From the NCBI RefSeq assembly GCF_029931775.1, contig NC_079316.1, positions 71,644,064 through 71,708,063 on the forward strand: a stretch of DNA of 64,000 nt. The letters run 5' to 3'. The position numbers and the translations under genes were made by a program. Positions 1 through 12,800 of the stretch are shown piece by piece. Position 1 is the first letter of the stretch, and each line of letters begins with the position of its first letter. The notes below the pieces were generated by a model. That model was not told where the DNA came from. It saw only the letters and a program-made list of their open reading frames with translations, and made no database searches. The stretch comes from Euleptes europaea. Taxonomy: Eukaryota; Chordata; Lepidosauria; Squamata; Sphaerodactylidae.

Positions 1-335
1 GAATGGGCCATCTCCCACGGGGTCTCCCTTACGGCCATTCACATTGTGGGCGTGTCCAATGTGGAAGTGGATGCCCTCAGCAGGGAACTTTCTATCCATC
101 ACGAATGGTCCATCAGGGACCAGTACATCCACCCGGTCTTTCAGACCTGGGGTTGGCCTCTCCTAGACCTGTTTGCATCTCAGCTAAACACCAAATGCCA
201 GTCCTTCTGCTCGCGGGCAGGGATGGACAGGGCCTCGCTGGGGGACGCCTTCCAGATGAACTGGCAGGGCCTGAGGATATATGCCTTCCCTCCTTTCCCC
301 CTCCTCAACAGGGCGGTAGGGAAGCTGAAAGGGGA
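1..335 (+). mobile_element. DIRS-like retroelement relic (RNase H to linker part), cut by window edge
   Basis: The frame running through positions 46-390 reads like the end of a DIRS-group polyprotein: a DALSREL motif of the RNase H tail is followed by WGWPLLDLFASQLNTK and YAFPPFPLL, which in DIRS elements lie between RNase H and the tyrosine recombinase. Only this internal piece is present. The left part lies outside the window and similarity fades after about 335. It is a fossil fragment. No split repeats or recombinase part is seen. Family assignment is from remembered motifs. Confidence 0.7.
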
Positions 336-1539
336 AGGGGAAATACCTGATACTTTGTCATTCGGATTTTCAAAATTATCTTTTAACTAGCTCATCTGTA
401 AGCTGCCTATCTGTTCAGAGAACTTGGTCCACGGGAAAACTTACATTAATGGCTGATTAAGACTGTTCACCAAACTTTTCTAAACAGGCATTCCCTTTCT
501 AAGAAGCTGGGAACTGTCAGCTTGTTAACGGAAGAACTGGCAGGTCTGCATCTGTTCCTCCCGCATACTCCCTGTTGTAGAATCAAGGCTAACAGCTCAC
601 TGCTCTGGGGCTTCCATCTGAAGAGAATGGCAGGCTTTGTTGACCCAAGGCTTAAAAAAAAAGAAACACACTTGTAACCGCTGAGCTACTGGGATTGACT
701 TCATTCTACAAGGTCTGACTCCAGCAGCATGGATCTTAGTTGTGCTGGCCAGAGACTGCAAAACAGCTGAATTGCTTTGGTGCCTATAAACTCTGTTCCT
801 CGCATTTTATAAGCAGCAATTCTCTCCCTCTAGCCTCACACTTAATGCACTTTGGCATCAGAGAGAAATTACACAGCAGGAACTGTCACTCCTCATGCCA
901 GAGCACTAAATAACCGGTGTAATGTACCTTTTCTTCTGCTCTGTGCTGAGACCGTCAGACATCCTGCCTCCTGTCTGAGTAAATTAGGAGGTGATACTGA
1001 TGCATTGGCTTGTTGCTATTCCTTGGCCACATGCTATGTAGTAAGATAGAACTGGGGCAATTGTCATCTTATCCTCACTCTCCTATCTGTAGGATAAATT
1101 CTCTTAAATCCATTTCAATAAGCAATATAATTTTGCCTCTACATTATAGGCCACAGCTCAACAAGACAGAAATGAACGCTGCTAGTCAAGATCGAATAAC
1201 TAGTATTTTCTGTTGTTGAAAAAGTTCTTGATCTAAACAAAAAGGATTTTCAGAACTGGTATAGTAACTCTCCTGCCTCTCCCATCATTCTGCCTTTTTT
1301 ATTCCTAGACTGAGAACAAGTAGGCAGGTACATGTTAGATTTACCAAGCTGCCTTCCCCCCACCCCCCACAAGTTCATTTAAAAGCTACCAGGTTATAAG
1401 ACACTTAATAAAATTTGACACCGGTGATGCCTTCCTTCTCCCCCCCCCCCCCCATCCTGGTGGGAAGGAGGTTGGAAGTTTCCCAGTGTTGTAACAGCTA
1501 AAAAGGTGCTGGTATGTATCTGATGGAATCTAGAGCAGG
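336..1539. other. Unassigned stretch 3' of UROS
   Basis: I see no exon-like reading frame or recognisable repeat here. A C-run lies near 1440-1452. Confidence 0.5.
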
Positions 1540-2000
1540 GGCTCACTGTAAAATTAATGAGCAAGCTGGCCTCAGACAGTTTAGGGTTTTATAACTTAAG
1601 TCTAGTCAATAACAGTACTAGTGACATTTTGCTTCATCCACCTGACATCTGTCAGGGAGAAGTATTTTGGGCCCACTGGAATTCCTTGACCATCTTCAAC
1701 GGCAGCACCATCTGGAATGTACAGTCTAATCCAGAAGTAAGTCAAGACAGGGGTGACTGTGATCTGATCTCTGTTTCAGTACTGGCTGGAACTGGCAAAT
1801 CTCTGCAGAAGTTGATAATGAGCACTCCTGGTCATGATAGCTGTCCGAGATTCCAGAAGTGCTCCAAGCAGAGTCTTTCAAAGAATGTCAGCCCTCCGAC
1901 CAGAACAAGCATTATCCCAAGCAGCATCCACCAAATCACCAACTCTGACTTGTCTGGATTAACCTTTAAACGATCACTCGCTTACAGACTCTAGCTACTG
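1540..2000 (-). mobile_element. L2-like LINE fragment, reverse transcriptase C-terminal region
   Basis: Read on the minus strand the stretch gives LKVNPDKSELVIW followed, with frame changes, by TSGLDCTFQMVLPLKMVKEF. This matches the order of L2-clade LINEs (an NPDKTE motif, then a 'LDYCNAL..GLPLKTV..LQ..QNAAAR' block). The 145-codon open frame on the plus strand over the same bases is a shadow of this relic. It is an old, damaged copy. Confidence 0.6.
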
Positions 2001-2289
2001 ATACAGCTGAAGTTGTTTGAGGTGGCTAAGTCCATCGCTGTATTGGTCTTGTTTCAGCCCAGACTTAATCTGCATGTGCTAGTTGAGTGGTCATAAAAAC
2101 CAAGATTACCAAGAAGCCCCTACTGGCTGTACAAGTCAGTATAATCATGTCATCAGTCATTTTTCCTCTTATGATTTGTTATCTGATCAGCTATTCTTTC
2201 CACGGTACAGACAAAACTGCAAGTACATTTTATAGCTATTTTATGCCTCTGTATTCATAATCTGAGTTTTCTGACCCAGGAAGGTTTCA

Positions 2290-2908
2290 AAATACAAACT
2301 TGAACCTAGAGCATGGTATTTTGCTTGAGTTAGCTGATATCTTTCTATTCCTTGGCTCCATCATCAACCAAAAGGGAGACTGCAGCCAAGAAATCAGAAG
2401 GAGACTGAGACTGGGAAGGGCAGCCATGAAGGAGCTAGAAAAGATTCTGAAGTGTAAGGATGTGTCACTGGTGACCAAGATTAAGTTAATTCCTGCCATC
2501 GTATTCCATGTATGGGTGTGAAAGCTGATAGGAAGAAAGTAGATTCCTTTGCAATGTGGTTGTTGGAGGAGAGTGTTACTCTGGACTGCCCCCCCCCCCA
2601 AAAAAAAATCAGTGGGTTATAGATCAAATGAGGCCTGAACTGACCCTAGAAGCTAAAATGACTAAACTGAGGCTATCGTATTTTGGTCACATTATGAGAA
2701 GATAAGAGTCACTAGAAAAGACAGTCATGCTAGGAAACGTTGAGGGCAGCAGGAAAAGAGGAAGGCCCAACAAGAGATGGATTGACTCAACAAAGGAAGC
2801 CACAGCCCTCAATTTGCAAGATCTGAGCAAGGCTGTCCATTTTGGAGGACATTGATTCATAGGGTCGCCATGAGTCGGAAGCGACTTGATGGCACTTAAA
2901 ACACACAC
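2290..2908 (+). mobile_element. BovB (RTE) LINE, 3' part with 3' UTR
   Basis: The plus-strand frame at 2300-2521 reads LGSIINQKGDCSQEIRRRL and then an LGRAAMKELEKILK stretch, typical of the BovB region after the reverse transcriptase core. Further on, translated pieces still match (the FGHIMR, TVMLGN and GRPNKRW order). The copy ends in the BovB tail tcatagggtcgccatgag followed by an aacacacacag simple tail. It is 5'-truncated and has frame breaks, including an oligo-C/oligo-A patch near 2590. The same tail recurs alone at 11.4 kb. Confidence 0.85.
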
Positions 2909-3175
2909 AGCTGATACCTTTGTCAGAGAAAATCCAAAGTGGCACTAAGTCAAATTGACAAGTGGTTTTTCAGCATCATGGCAGCTTGCTACCACATAGT
3001 AATAGCAGAGACAGCCAAAATGGTAAAAATATTCCCCAAAGAGCTAGGTACAAACTACCTAAAGATTAAATAGCTGAATGGTTTTTTAAAGTATGTATTT
3101 TTGAAGCTTTACAACCCACAAATGCAAGAAAAATGTCACATGGACTATAAAACATTATTTATATTAAATATGAGG

Positions 3176-3181
3176 TTTAAT
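3176..3181 (-). promoter_or_regulatory. Possible polyadenylation signal for UROS
   Basis: An ATTAAA hexamer on the minus strand lies about 515 bases after the UROS stop codon. It is the only plausible hexamer I noticed in that stretch. Use is not shown by the sequence. Confidence 0.35.
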
Positions 3182-3461
3182 TAGAAGACATCACAGCACC
3201 TAACATAACTACTTTCATCTCTAAAACCTACTCTTTCACATTTAGTAGAGTGTAACATACATAACAAAGTGCTAACTGTGCTGGACAGTTGCTGTTATGG
3301 CCAGTTTTAACAACATACTTTAATTATAATCTGTATTTATCATCATTGCTTACACAATATAAAGCTAAATCCAAATATAAATTGCATTTAAAAAGAATGG
3401 CACATTCCACATTGACAAGCCATGTGTTTCATTTTAGAGGTCTTACTCCTACTAAACATAT

Positions 3462-3658
3462 TCGGGCTTGGATCCTACCTAGAGTTTCTGTATGCACAAG
3501 GACAGTGGCAGAGGATGATTTCTGACAATCCCCCCCTCCCAAAACGCCACTTCTGTGACATGGCGACCCCTGAAAATAACTTTAGGAAGAAATCAGAAGA
3601 GGAGGAATTAGTGAAAACCACCCCGATCCTGCAGAAATTTTAAACGGGATCCAAGCCG
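3462..3658. repeat. Short inverted-repeat element in the UROS 3' UTR
   Basis: The stretch is bounded by inverted copies of gcttggatcc (left near 3466, right near 3647-3656). This looks like a small non-autonomous DNA element about 40 bases downstream of the UROS stop, so it may form part of the UROS 3' UTR. No internal coding similarity is seen. Confidence 0.4.
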
Positions 3659-3695
3659 CAGCCTTAAACTAGGTCAGCCTGAGTAAACAGCACTT

Positions 3696-3821
3696 CTACA
3701 AGTGGAGGCTTCTTTTAATACCAGCGGTGAGATCTTGTGGAGTAGGGTTGATGGCAGTACAGCTCACAACGATTCCCTCAGTAGCCATAGCTTCAGCTGT
3801 TGTTGGGCCTATGGCGGCAAA
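3696..3821 (-). CDS. UROS: UROS exon 10 (last coding exon)
   Basis: It begins [11 protein letters not shown] after a TTTCAG acceptor and ends with a TAG stop after SLHL. The GPTT threonines belong to the conserved active-site cleft of the family. Confidence 0.95.
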   Translation of the reverse strand, partial: FAAIGPTTAEAMATEGIVVSCTAINPTPQDLTAGIKRSLHL

Positions 3822-6800
3822 CTGAAAGGACAGCCTCGTTATTCAGTATAGACAGATACAATTAGCCATTTTCTATATTAGTCTGCTGCCTGATAAAATT
3901 CTTCCTGGCAAGAGATCAATTTTATGGCCTATTCAAAAATGTTAGAACTAGTATTCCAAGGTCACATTCATGCTGCTGACTGAAAGGACACATTAAGTAA
4001 AATTTATATAACGGCTGCTACATTCAGCTTGGACAGCAGAAAATTCTTAGCATCACGTCAGACCTGCTTCTTAAGAACTGTCGATGAGAGTTCACACTCT
4101 ACCAACAGAGATGCCAACAACGAGTTCTAGAAACAGTATTGGCCTAGAAATGGCTCCTGATACTAGGAAACCAAAAAGGACAATTTAATGGTTCCTTTTG
4201 CTACTTATAGTCCCTGCAGAAGAAAGATGTTTTTACTCTTAGTAGCTAAATAGCCAACTTGTGACAATCTAGGAGTAGAACTGCATAAACACAAAATTGA
4301 GAAGCTAAGCACTACTGTAAACAGAATCTTGATCACAAGCCAGACATCGGGGTTCATCGTTGTGTCTTCTGCGCATGGGACTGACTGCGCAGGCCTGTGG
4401 GTACCTGCACAGAAGACGCTCAGCGAACAACTGGTACAGGTAAGTACACCTTATATTTTTTCATGTGGATATCTCACAAACAGCAACATTCTTCATATGT
4501 AGTTATTTTCAAAGCACACCAACTCTGTGTACCTCAAATAGCGGTGGTGTGAACCTTATTAGCTTTTAATTTTCAAGAGGGTTGATTTTATAGCTGGAGG
4601 ACAGCTTCAGGTGTAATTAACATAGCATTTTTCAATTGTGTGATTAATGTCTTGCTACACACTGAAATACCCATAGTTGCATATAAATCAGACACACTAA
4701 ATGAGTTAAGACCCCTAAGAAAAATGGGCAAAGGGAAACTATTATTTTCCCATATAAATATCTTTCTACAGAGGGTCCTCAGGTAATTAATAGTTGCTAC
4801 CTGCACTATATCTCAGTTAAATGAAGATAAAAAGCTAACAAAAAGCTAAGGATGACCAGCAAGTCAAACATGAATTACTCTGTGGTGAACCATTTTGTTA
4901 TATTTCCAATAGCTGCTGGGAGACTTTTACCTTAATGTGGGGCAAGAGATCACCAGATAATTTCAGAATCTGCTTCAGACAATATTTGACACCAGATGGA
5001 CTGAAGAATGCAACACTTGCAGGGACACCCTATGTAAAAGTATAAAGAGCGAGAGAGAACATCCACTAAAGTGCAGTATTAGTATTTGGACGCATCCCTT
5101 ATCAAATATTCTGTTAGCAGTTTCTTGAATTTTCACCAAAGACATTTGCATTCCTAAAGAGACAAGCTGTTTTTCAGTTTAAAAGTTAGCCTGGCTTTTA
5201 AGCCGTACAAGTAGCTGCATAGAGTCTTTACGGGTCAGCCATACTTTTCTTCCATAGGCTTTGTTACATCACAGCATATTTGCATTTCCCCCCCTCAAGA
5301 ATGCATTGCAGAAGTCTGATTTTTTTATTTTATTTTAGTCACACCTGGAGAAGGCAGCTAGAAAAAAAAGTCAGGCTAATCTCAAGTAACATTCAAAAGG
5401 AAGAATCATAAATTAAACAGGCCTCATGCAAGTTACAGAGGCATACTTCCAGAATATGTTTTGACTGCTTACACAGAGGCAAGACAAATGGTAGCATGTA
5501 AAGTCTTACAGTGCCAGCTTATGCTTGATTAAACATCCTGACTAAACAAGAAGAATGTCTACAGATGCAACTCGTGAGTTACAAGAGTGAATATAGCTAA
5601 CTGGAATCAGTAATTAGGCAGCTGACATTTATTTACATTTATTTCGTTACAAAAATTATCTCCCGTCCTTCTAATAAGGGTGGCTAACAACAAAGCTACA
5701 GGCATAACTCATTAAAATAATTCGCTTAATTATCCCTGTCAGGCCTTTGCCTTTTTTGCTGGAGCTCTTGACATGAGTCAGGCCAGGTTCTGGCCACATG
5801 TCAAGTCCTTGGTTCTCATGCCTATGAACGTCTGTGTACAGTTTCGCCCATCCTGTTTTCTGCAGCTGTGGTAATGTTTAGTCTGTCTTCCTGGGAACCG
5901 CTTATCTCGAGGTTGCCTAGCAATGTTTACCTTTTCAGTCTGTAGTGTCTTTAACGTGTAACCTGCCTGTGTTCCCCATTACTAGCCTATCCTGCCTGTA
6001 GGCAATCAGTCCTTTAATCTGTCTTTTGCTCCTAATAAAGTATTACTGCTTCAGAGCTACCTGCCTGGATGAGTTTGCTTATGGGATGCTAGGGACAGAC
6101 ACCTGAAACTGACAATCCCCACAAAAGCTAAACTGAACCACTCGTAACAGAAATCCAAAGCTCATCCATATCAGGAAATTCAACAATTCAGGAACGCATC
6201 CATCTCAAGTAAAATCCTGCTGAAATAACTAGGTCTTATGTGCTTTCCAGAAGGCTATTAGGCAGTAGCTCTATCGAAAATACTTCTGAGGTGACCGTAA
6301 GGACGCAGTTACCACACAGGTCTAGTGAGGGTTATTCGGCAGCCTCTACAAATGGCTGTTCAATTTAAACAGCAGCTGGTTAGTGGTCAGACGAAGCCTC
6401 CACTTGCATTAGGATCCTGTACTGTCCCAAGGGGACCTGCCACTCAGTTTGAGAACCACTACAGGTAGAGTATCCCTTATCCAGACATCCCATATCTGGA
6501 CTGATCTGAAAACTGGACCCTTTGAGCCAGCATGCAGGCAGATCCATGCTGCCTGCTTTCAAGGTTTCCTCTCACCTAAAAAAATAAAACACGGTGTCCA
6601 CTGCATCGTAGGTGGAGGCTGAAAGACTGCCGTTGTTTGTTTGTTGTTGCTCTTGTTTAACAGCTCAGACAGACAAGAGACACTAAAAGTGTAAGGTGCC
6701 ACAGTTGGATTCATCTGCTTCCTGGATGTACATACTGAGGAATGATAACTTGATAGGAGAAATCAGTTAATCATCAGTAGATCCATGTGTATTTTCCTCA

Positions 6801-9800
6801 AATCAATCTAAAAGACTGCTATTGCAAGCGCAATGTTGTAGTAGGGAAGGCAGTAGAGTCGCAAGGATACAAACCCTAAGCCTACAGTACTTCCATTTCC
6901 TTTATTAAGATTGTTGTAGGTACTGGATTGCTGCCACAGTGCCTGAAGCCAAGGAGACTGGTAATCAGATAATCACTAAGCAATGGTGCTGGTTAGCAGT
7001 AGCCTCTGCTCTGTACCAGCTCTGGTACTGAATGAGTGAACCGGACAGCAAGATCACTGGCCTTAACTCCTCTTGATTAGAAGAAGAGTTGGTTTTTATA
7101 TGCTGACTTTCTCTACCACTTAAGGAAGACTCAAACCAGCTTACAATCACCTTCCCTTCCCCTCCCCATAACAGACACCATGTGAGGTAGGTGAGGCTGA
7201 GACTGTGACTAGCCCAAGGTCACCCAGCTGGCTTCATGTGGAGAAGCGAGGAAACAAATCCAGTTCACCAGATTAGCCGCCGCTCATGTGGAGGAGTGGG
7301 GAATCAAACCCGGTTCTCCAGATCAGAGTCCACTGCTCCAAACCACCGCTCTTAACAACTACACCACACTGGCATTTCTTCCTATGAGGACCACTGAAAT
7401 AGATTGTTAATGCTGAAAATCTCTCATACAGAAGCTAATGAAGGGGGAAAAAACATTACGCCTGCCAAAGTCAGCGTGCTAAGAACTATCCCATAATTTT
7501 GTAATATAAAACTACCAGTTGCATGCTTTGTAGTAACTGAAATATCTGGAGACCAGTGTCAATTTTATCAAACATATTCATTATATCTGATATGACTCAA
7601 ACCAAAAGGCAGGGGAATTCTCCCTCAGTCACTAGAAAGGTGGTTGTTTAAGAAGACTATCTGCCTGACTCTTGCACAATACTGACTTACAAAGACAGCA
7701 AACAGAAAATAATACATTTCTTGTGCTACATGAGGACTCAGATGGTGAAATACCTGTTGTGAGAAGTAATTCCTTAAGGATTCGTGAAGATTAGGCTGTT
7801 GACTAGTTTGATAAACAGTAAGGCTCTCCAATACAATACCTGTAATAAAAAAAACCAGTGATGGCACAGGGTTTTATAAGTTTCAATCAATTCAAAACAT
7901 TAATAGGGGTACATTTAAACTGAAGTTACATTGAGCATTCATACAAAAGTTCAAATCTATTTAGTTGAGGAGTCTCTGACCATAATTCAGATGCAAATAC
8001 CTCTTCGATTCAGAAAGCAAATTCTTTAGAAAATGTATCTGCAAGAAGCTGATTGTGTGTGTAAAGTGTCGTCAAGTCGCAGCCGACTTACGGCAACCCC
8101 TTATGGGGTTTTCATGGCAAGAGACTAACAGAGGTGGTTTGCCAGTGCCTTCCTCTGAGCAGCAACCCTGGTATTCCTTGGTGGTCTCCCATCCAAATAC
8201 AAACCAGGGCTGATCCTGCTTAGCTTCTGAGATCTGACGAGATCAGGCTAGCCTGGGCCATCCAGGTCAGGGCAAGAAGCTGATTACCAAGCAGTATATG
8301 CTTATATAGAAATTCTGAGTGGTTGATGCTATCATATGGCCATTTCACCATGCAAAAATTGGTTTGGAAGTTAATCAAAGCAGAGAACTGGACAACAAAC
8401 TAAACAAACCTCCCACAACATGCAGCTGACTATTTTTCAAGGCTCTAAAATAAATGACTTTTTTCCTAAGTGAAGGAACTATCTTTGCTCTAATCAAAAT
8501 TTATTAATTTACAAGTGATACTAGATTAATATGTTACACTCATGGAAACCCACAAGTGGAGAATCTGAAAGCTTGTAATAGGACTTTAAATGAGCTGTGC
8601 GAGATCTCTGGTCAACCAAATTAATACAATATTTGAGCGTTATTAATAAAATATCCTGTGAGCATACATCTTCATCTGAGTGATTGATTTGGAAACTGGT
8701 AAAAGATGTGAGGGAAAAAGACTTCAAAGCATTAAGAATACAGTCCTTAAACAGATTATATATGCATGGGTCTAATGTGTCTCTGGCGGCGAAGACATGG
8801 TGCCTTCTTTCACATCCCTGCTTTTCGAGTCAGGACACTTATCTAACTGACTGTCTAACTGATCAACTGTCCATTATGACTGCTGACTTTGTAGCCATAA
8901 TAATGGCTTTACGTTGGATACAAAACATATATCCCCTGTCAAAGCAGATTGTTATCTGATCCAACATGTAACTTATTGGCAAACAACAAAACATGCCTTA
9001 ATTGGAAAGGCGATTTAATTAGTGAGATCTGGGTTCTGTCAACTGAACTCGAGTATAGGACATATGTCTAATTTCCCCCCTTGGATTTCAATTTGTGAAG
9101 GAACTGTGAGTAATGAAACAGCAGATAGGACAGCTAAGGCAGCAGCTGTACATAGGATTACAATCTGCTTTCGTCTTTGGGAATGTGAGTAAAAAAATAG
9201 TTATTTATTAAAAGCATGAATGAGCTATTGATGTTCTAGAACAACAGGACAACCTGGAGGAGTGTTTATAGTTTATAACTATCAGAGATTCTGGGTGTTT
9301 CAGCCAGTTTGGACAAATACATGAAATGGTCTTAAGAGTGCCTTGTATCATAACCACTAATATATAGGCAAGTGTGAAAATCGGCTCAGTAGATGAGATA
9401 GTTGAACATGTACGGTTGAGTTTATTCCAAATGTAGCACAGTAAGGGAGTGTTCTTTAAAAAATCAAATCAAATAAAACTTCATGAAGTTGGAAACTTTT
9501 TCTCTGAAGGGACATGGGAAGAAACGGGACAGAGTTAGAGTGGGAATTTTGAGAACTACTGATTGAGTAGAAAGGCAGCTGTGATATGTTGCATCCCCAT
9601 CTTGAAGAAATATGTCATGGCAATGGACTTTTCTGCAACTTGCTTCAAAGCAAGTAGTAGAACAACTCTCTCTTACGTTTCATTTGTAGTTCTTATTCTA
9701 ACGCTTTATTCAGCACATGAGATTTTAAAGTATGGGTCCAAGTTCTATTTCTACAGAAGCCAAAACAGCTTAGGATACCATTCTCTGGAAAACTCTGCAA

Positions 9801-12800
9801 GGTGGACTCTGCCATTTAAACCAGAAAGAATAATAGAATCATAGAATAGAATCATAGAGTTGGAAGGGACCACCAGGGCCATCAAGTCCAACCCCCTGCA
9901 CAATGCAGGAAATTCACAACTACTTCCCCCCTCCACACCCCTAAAGAGAACAGCAGCTCCCAGTACAGGTGACACTGACACGTCATGCAGTATTGGTACC
10001 ACATCTCAGGTCATCAAACCCTTCTCTTGTAGCTAGAACACCCAGCCTCAATGGCCCAAACAAAGTTGCCCTGGTAACTCACTTTGCTGAGGTCCCTGAT
10101 TCAAATCTACCTGGAAACTCTGCCAAAGGAGTGGAGAGAAGCTATCCTCGCTCCTGAGAGGGAACACTGAGCTGCCTCTTTGTTGATTGCATGTGGGTCC
10201 ACCTAGCTCAGTATATTCTGACTCACTAGGATTCCAGACAAAGCATGTTTTTTGCTTCGAATACCTGCTATCAACTGGACAGGCCAGGGATTCTACTTGA
10301 TATCTTTTGACTGCAAAGAAATGGACCCTCCCGTTGAGCTAAAGACCCAGTCTGGAGCCCTTCCCCGACATAACTCATACCAGAATCTAAATAAGTTATT
10401 AGAATCTAAATAAAATAACCCCCGCCCCCCGGATGATCAAATATTCTTTGGCTTGGGAGTCCTCCCAGTGCCCCTCACATTTTAAACTTGACTCCATTTT
10501 TTGTTGTAACATTGCAAGCTTTGTTTACAACACAACTTTTCTACATGCACTCCATCTCAAGCAAACAACTCACGATACAAAACTCAGTGGTTAATATTTG
10601 ATGCTGTTTGTTTGTTTGTGTTACCGGCTTTTATAAAGTACCAGATGCCATGTGATTAGATTATTTTAAGATATTTTATATATCTGCTTTGCTATTTGTA
10701 CCTATTAGAACTGCTGTTATGGTTTTAAGATCCCCCCCTTGTTTTTATGCTATTTCTAGTTGTATCTGTTTATTGCCTTTTTATTCCTTGTAAGCTGCCT
10801 TGACAACCAAATTGTCTGGTAGTACAGGATAGAAATGCTTACAATGAATAAAAGATATGTCTGTAACCTGCAAAGTAACAACCTGAAAAATAAATGGTAA
10901 CTATTTTCATCTCAAAGAACGTGAAAAGCAGAGGAAAGAAGTATGATTTAAAAAAAATAAACTTTCAATGCTTTAAAACAAGTATGTAAACCTATCACTG
11001 GTCTGACAACAGGCAAATATTTATTTAAGCTCAAATATTTATTTAACACTTTTAAAACATCAAACCTTTTTCTCTAAGTATTGTTGGGAGAGTTTCCCTC
11101 TTGAGAGCTCCACAAGGGAAAAGCAGAGGCAATGAACTGGATGGCTCCCCTGTTTGAAAAATAAAAATGGATGGCATTCATGATAACATTTTAAATACAG
11201 ATCACAAATTAATTATTTCAAACGGTCGCACACTGAACAGACAGTGTAAAATACAGCATGTTTCAAATGCGCACAGGAAATTTATACAAAACAGAGGCTC
11301 TTTAACATGGAAATTAAAAAGAGGTTTGAATGCCAAGCCATGGATATTTTGGCTAAAAAGATCTGGCAAAAAAATAGATGACTTTGCTATGCTCTATTTC
11401 TTTTGCTAGGACATTTTGGAGGACTTTCATTCATAGGGTCGCCATGAGTCGGAAGCGACTTGACGGCACTTAACACACGCACACATTCACTAGAGAGCTA
11501 CTGAACGCAATGCTTCCAGTCATCTAAATAAGTTTTTTTTCTCTCCTCTTCGATCACTTGCCATTCCTCAGACACATACTTATTTAGCTATCTAAAAACT
11601 TATTTCAGCAGAATAGATTTGCAGTCTGACATTCCGCTGAGACTCACAGTGCAATCCTAAGGACAGTTACACCCTTCTAGGCCCGCGGAAGTCGACGGGC
11701 TTCGAAGGGTGTGAGACTGCTTAGGATTGCCCTGTCAAGCCTCAGAGGGGTAGGACAGTTCCAAGAGGAGTCCCTAATGCCATCTGGAGAAGTACCGACC
11801 TCTGTTCCTGTCACTAGGGAGTTATCTTAATGATGTGATCCACATATTTCTTCCCCCTTTGAAAGTAGAAAGTGAACAGCTCCCTCCAGCCCACTCTGTT
11901 AGGGGAAACTTGCTGGCATCGTGCAGGTATCTTTGGCAAGGCTTCCCTCTGGAAGACAGGTCTAAATGCATTCACATGTAACATGTTTTTGTAATTCACT
12001 GCCACATGGATACGGCCCAGTTGGTGGCTTCCTGGAGGCATCAGACTGACCACTGTGGGAAAGTAGATGCTGGACCAGCAAGACCCTTAGCCTAATCCAG
12101 TAGGGCTGATGACTTCCAGAGATGCCTACTTCACAGCAGCTGTTTCCTATACTTTCTTTTCTAATCAAGGAAATCACGGAAGAAGAGTGAGGCTCGTAGG
12201 CCCAGCAAGTGCCTGCAGTTTGCTTTTTCATGATTGACTTTGGAGTCCGGCAGAGATGGGAGGATGCTTAGTTTATGGCTCTTGTGAAGACCTCATCCGT
12301 TCTGCATGTATTTCTCAAATGCCCTCTAGCCTCCCAACTCAAGACAAATGCCTTCTCTTTTAATATTTATGTAGGTATCTCAAGCTGAACAGTTTGGAGT
12401 GATGCATGCACATATCCGAAACACATACATTGTATTTGTGAGCCAAACTGCAAAATGTCTGAAATGCCTGCTGGCTGGACTAGGTGATTGGTGTGTTGGA
12501 GAAATAGGAGGAAGGGACAGAAGAGTTAAAAATTATCTGTTTATGAGATCTTTTTATTTGAAATTACTTGCTTTAAAAAAAAAAAAAAGGGAAATGGGAG
12601 ACCACAACATAGATTAGATTGTTTGTTTTATATGCTACAAACACATTATTCCCTTTTAACCCTAAGCTCCTGAGTTTTCTCTTGGCGGGGGAAACACAGG
12701 CTCACACTAGTAAAATCAAACTGAAGGACCTTATTAGGAGTCAGCCCAGATTTATCAGAATAACCTAATTGCAAACTGAAGTTTTATTAGGCACCACAGA

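Noticed and set aside
1557-1994. 145-codon plus-strand open frame
   Set aside because: The minus strand of the same bases reads as an L2-like reverse transcriptase tail, so the plus frame is a shadow.
8160-8271. 5S rRNA gene
   Set aside because: It is only part of 5S and continues into a SINE tail between target duplications.
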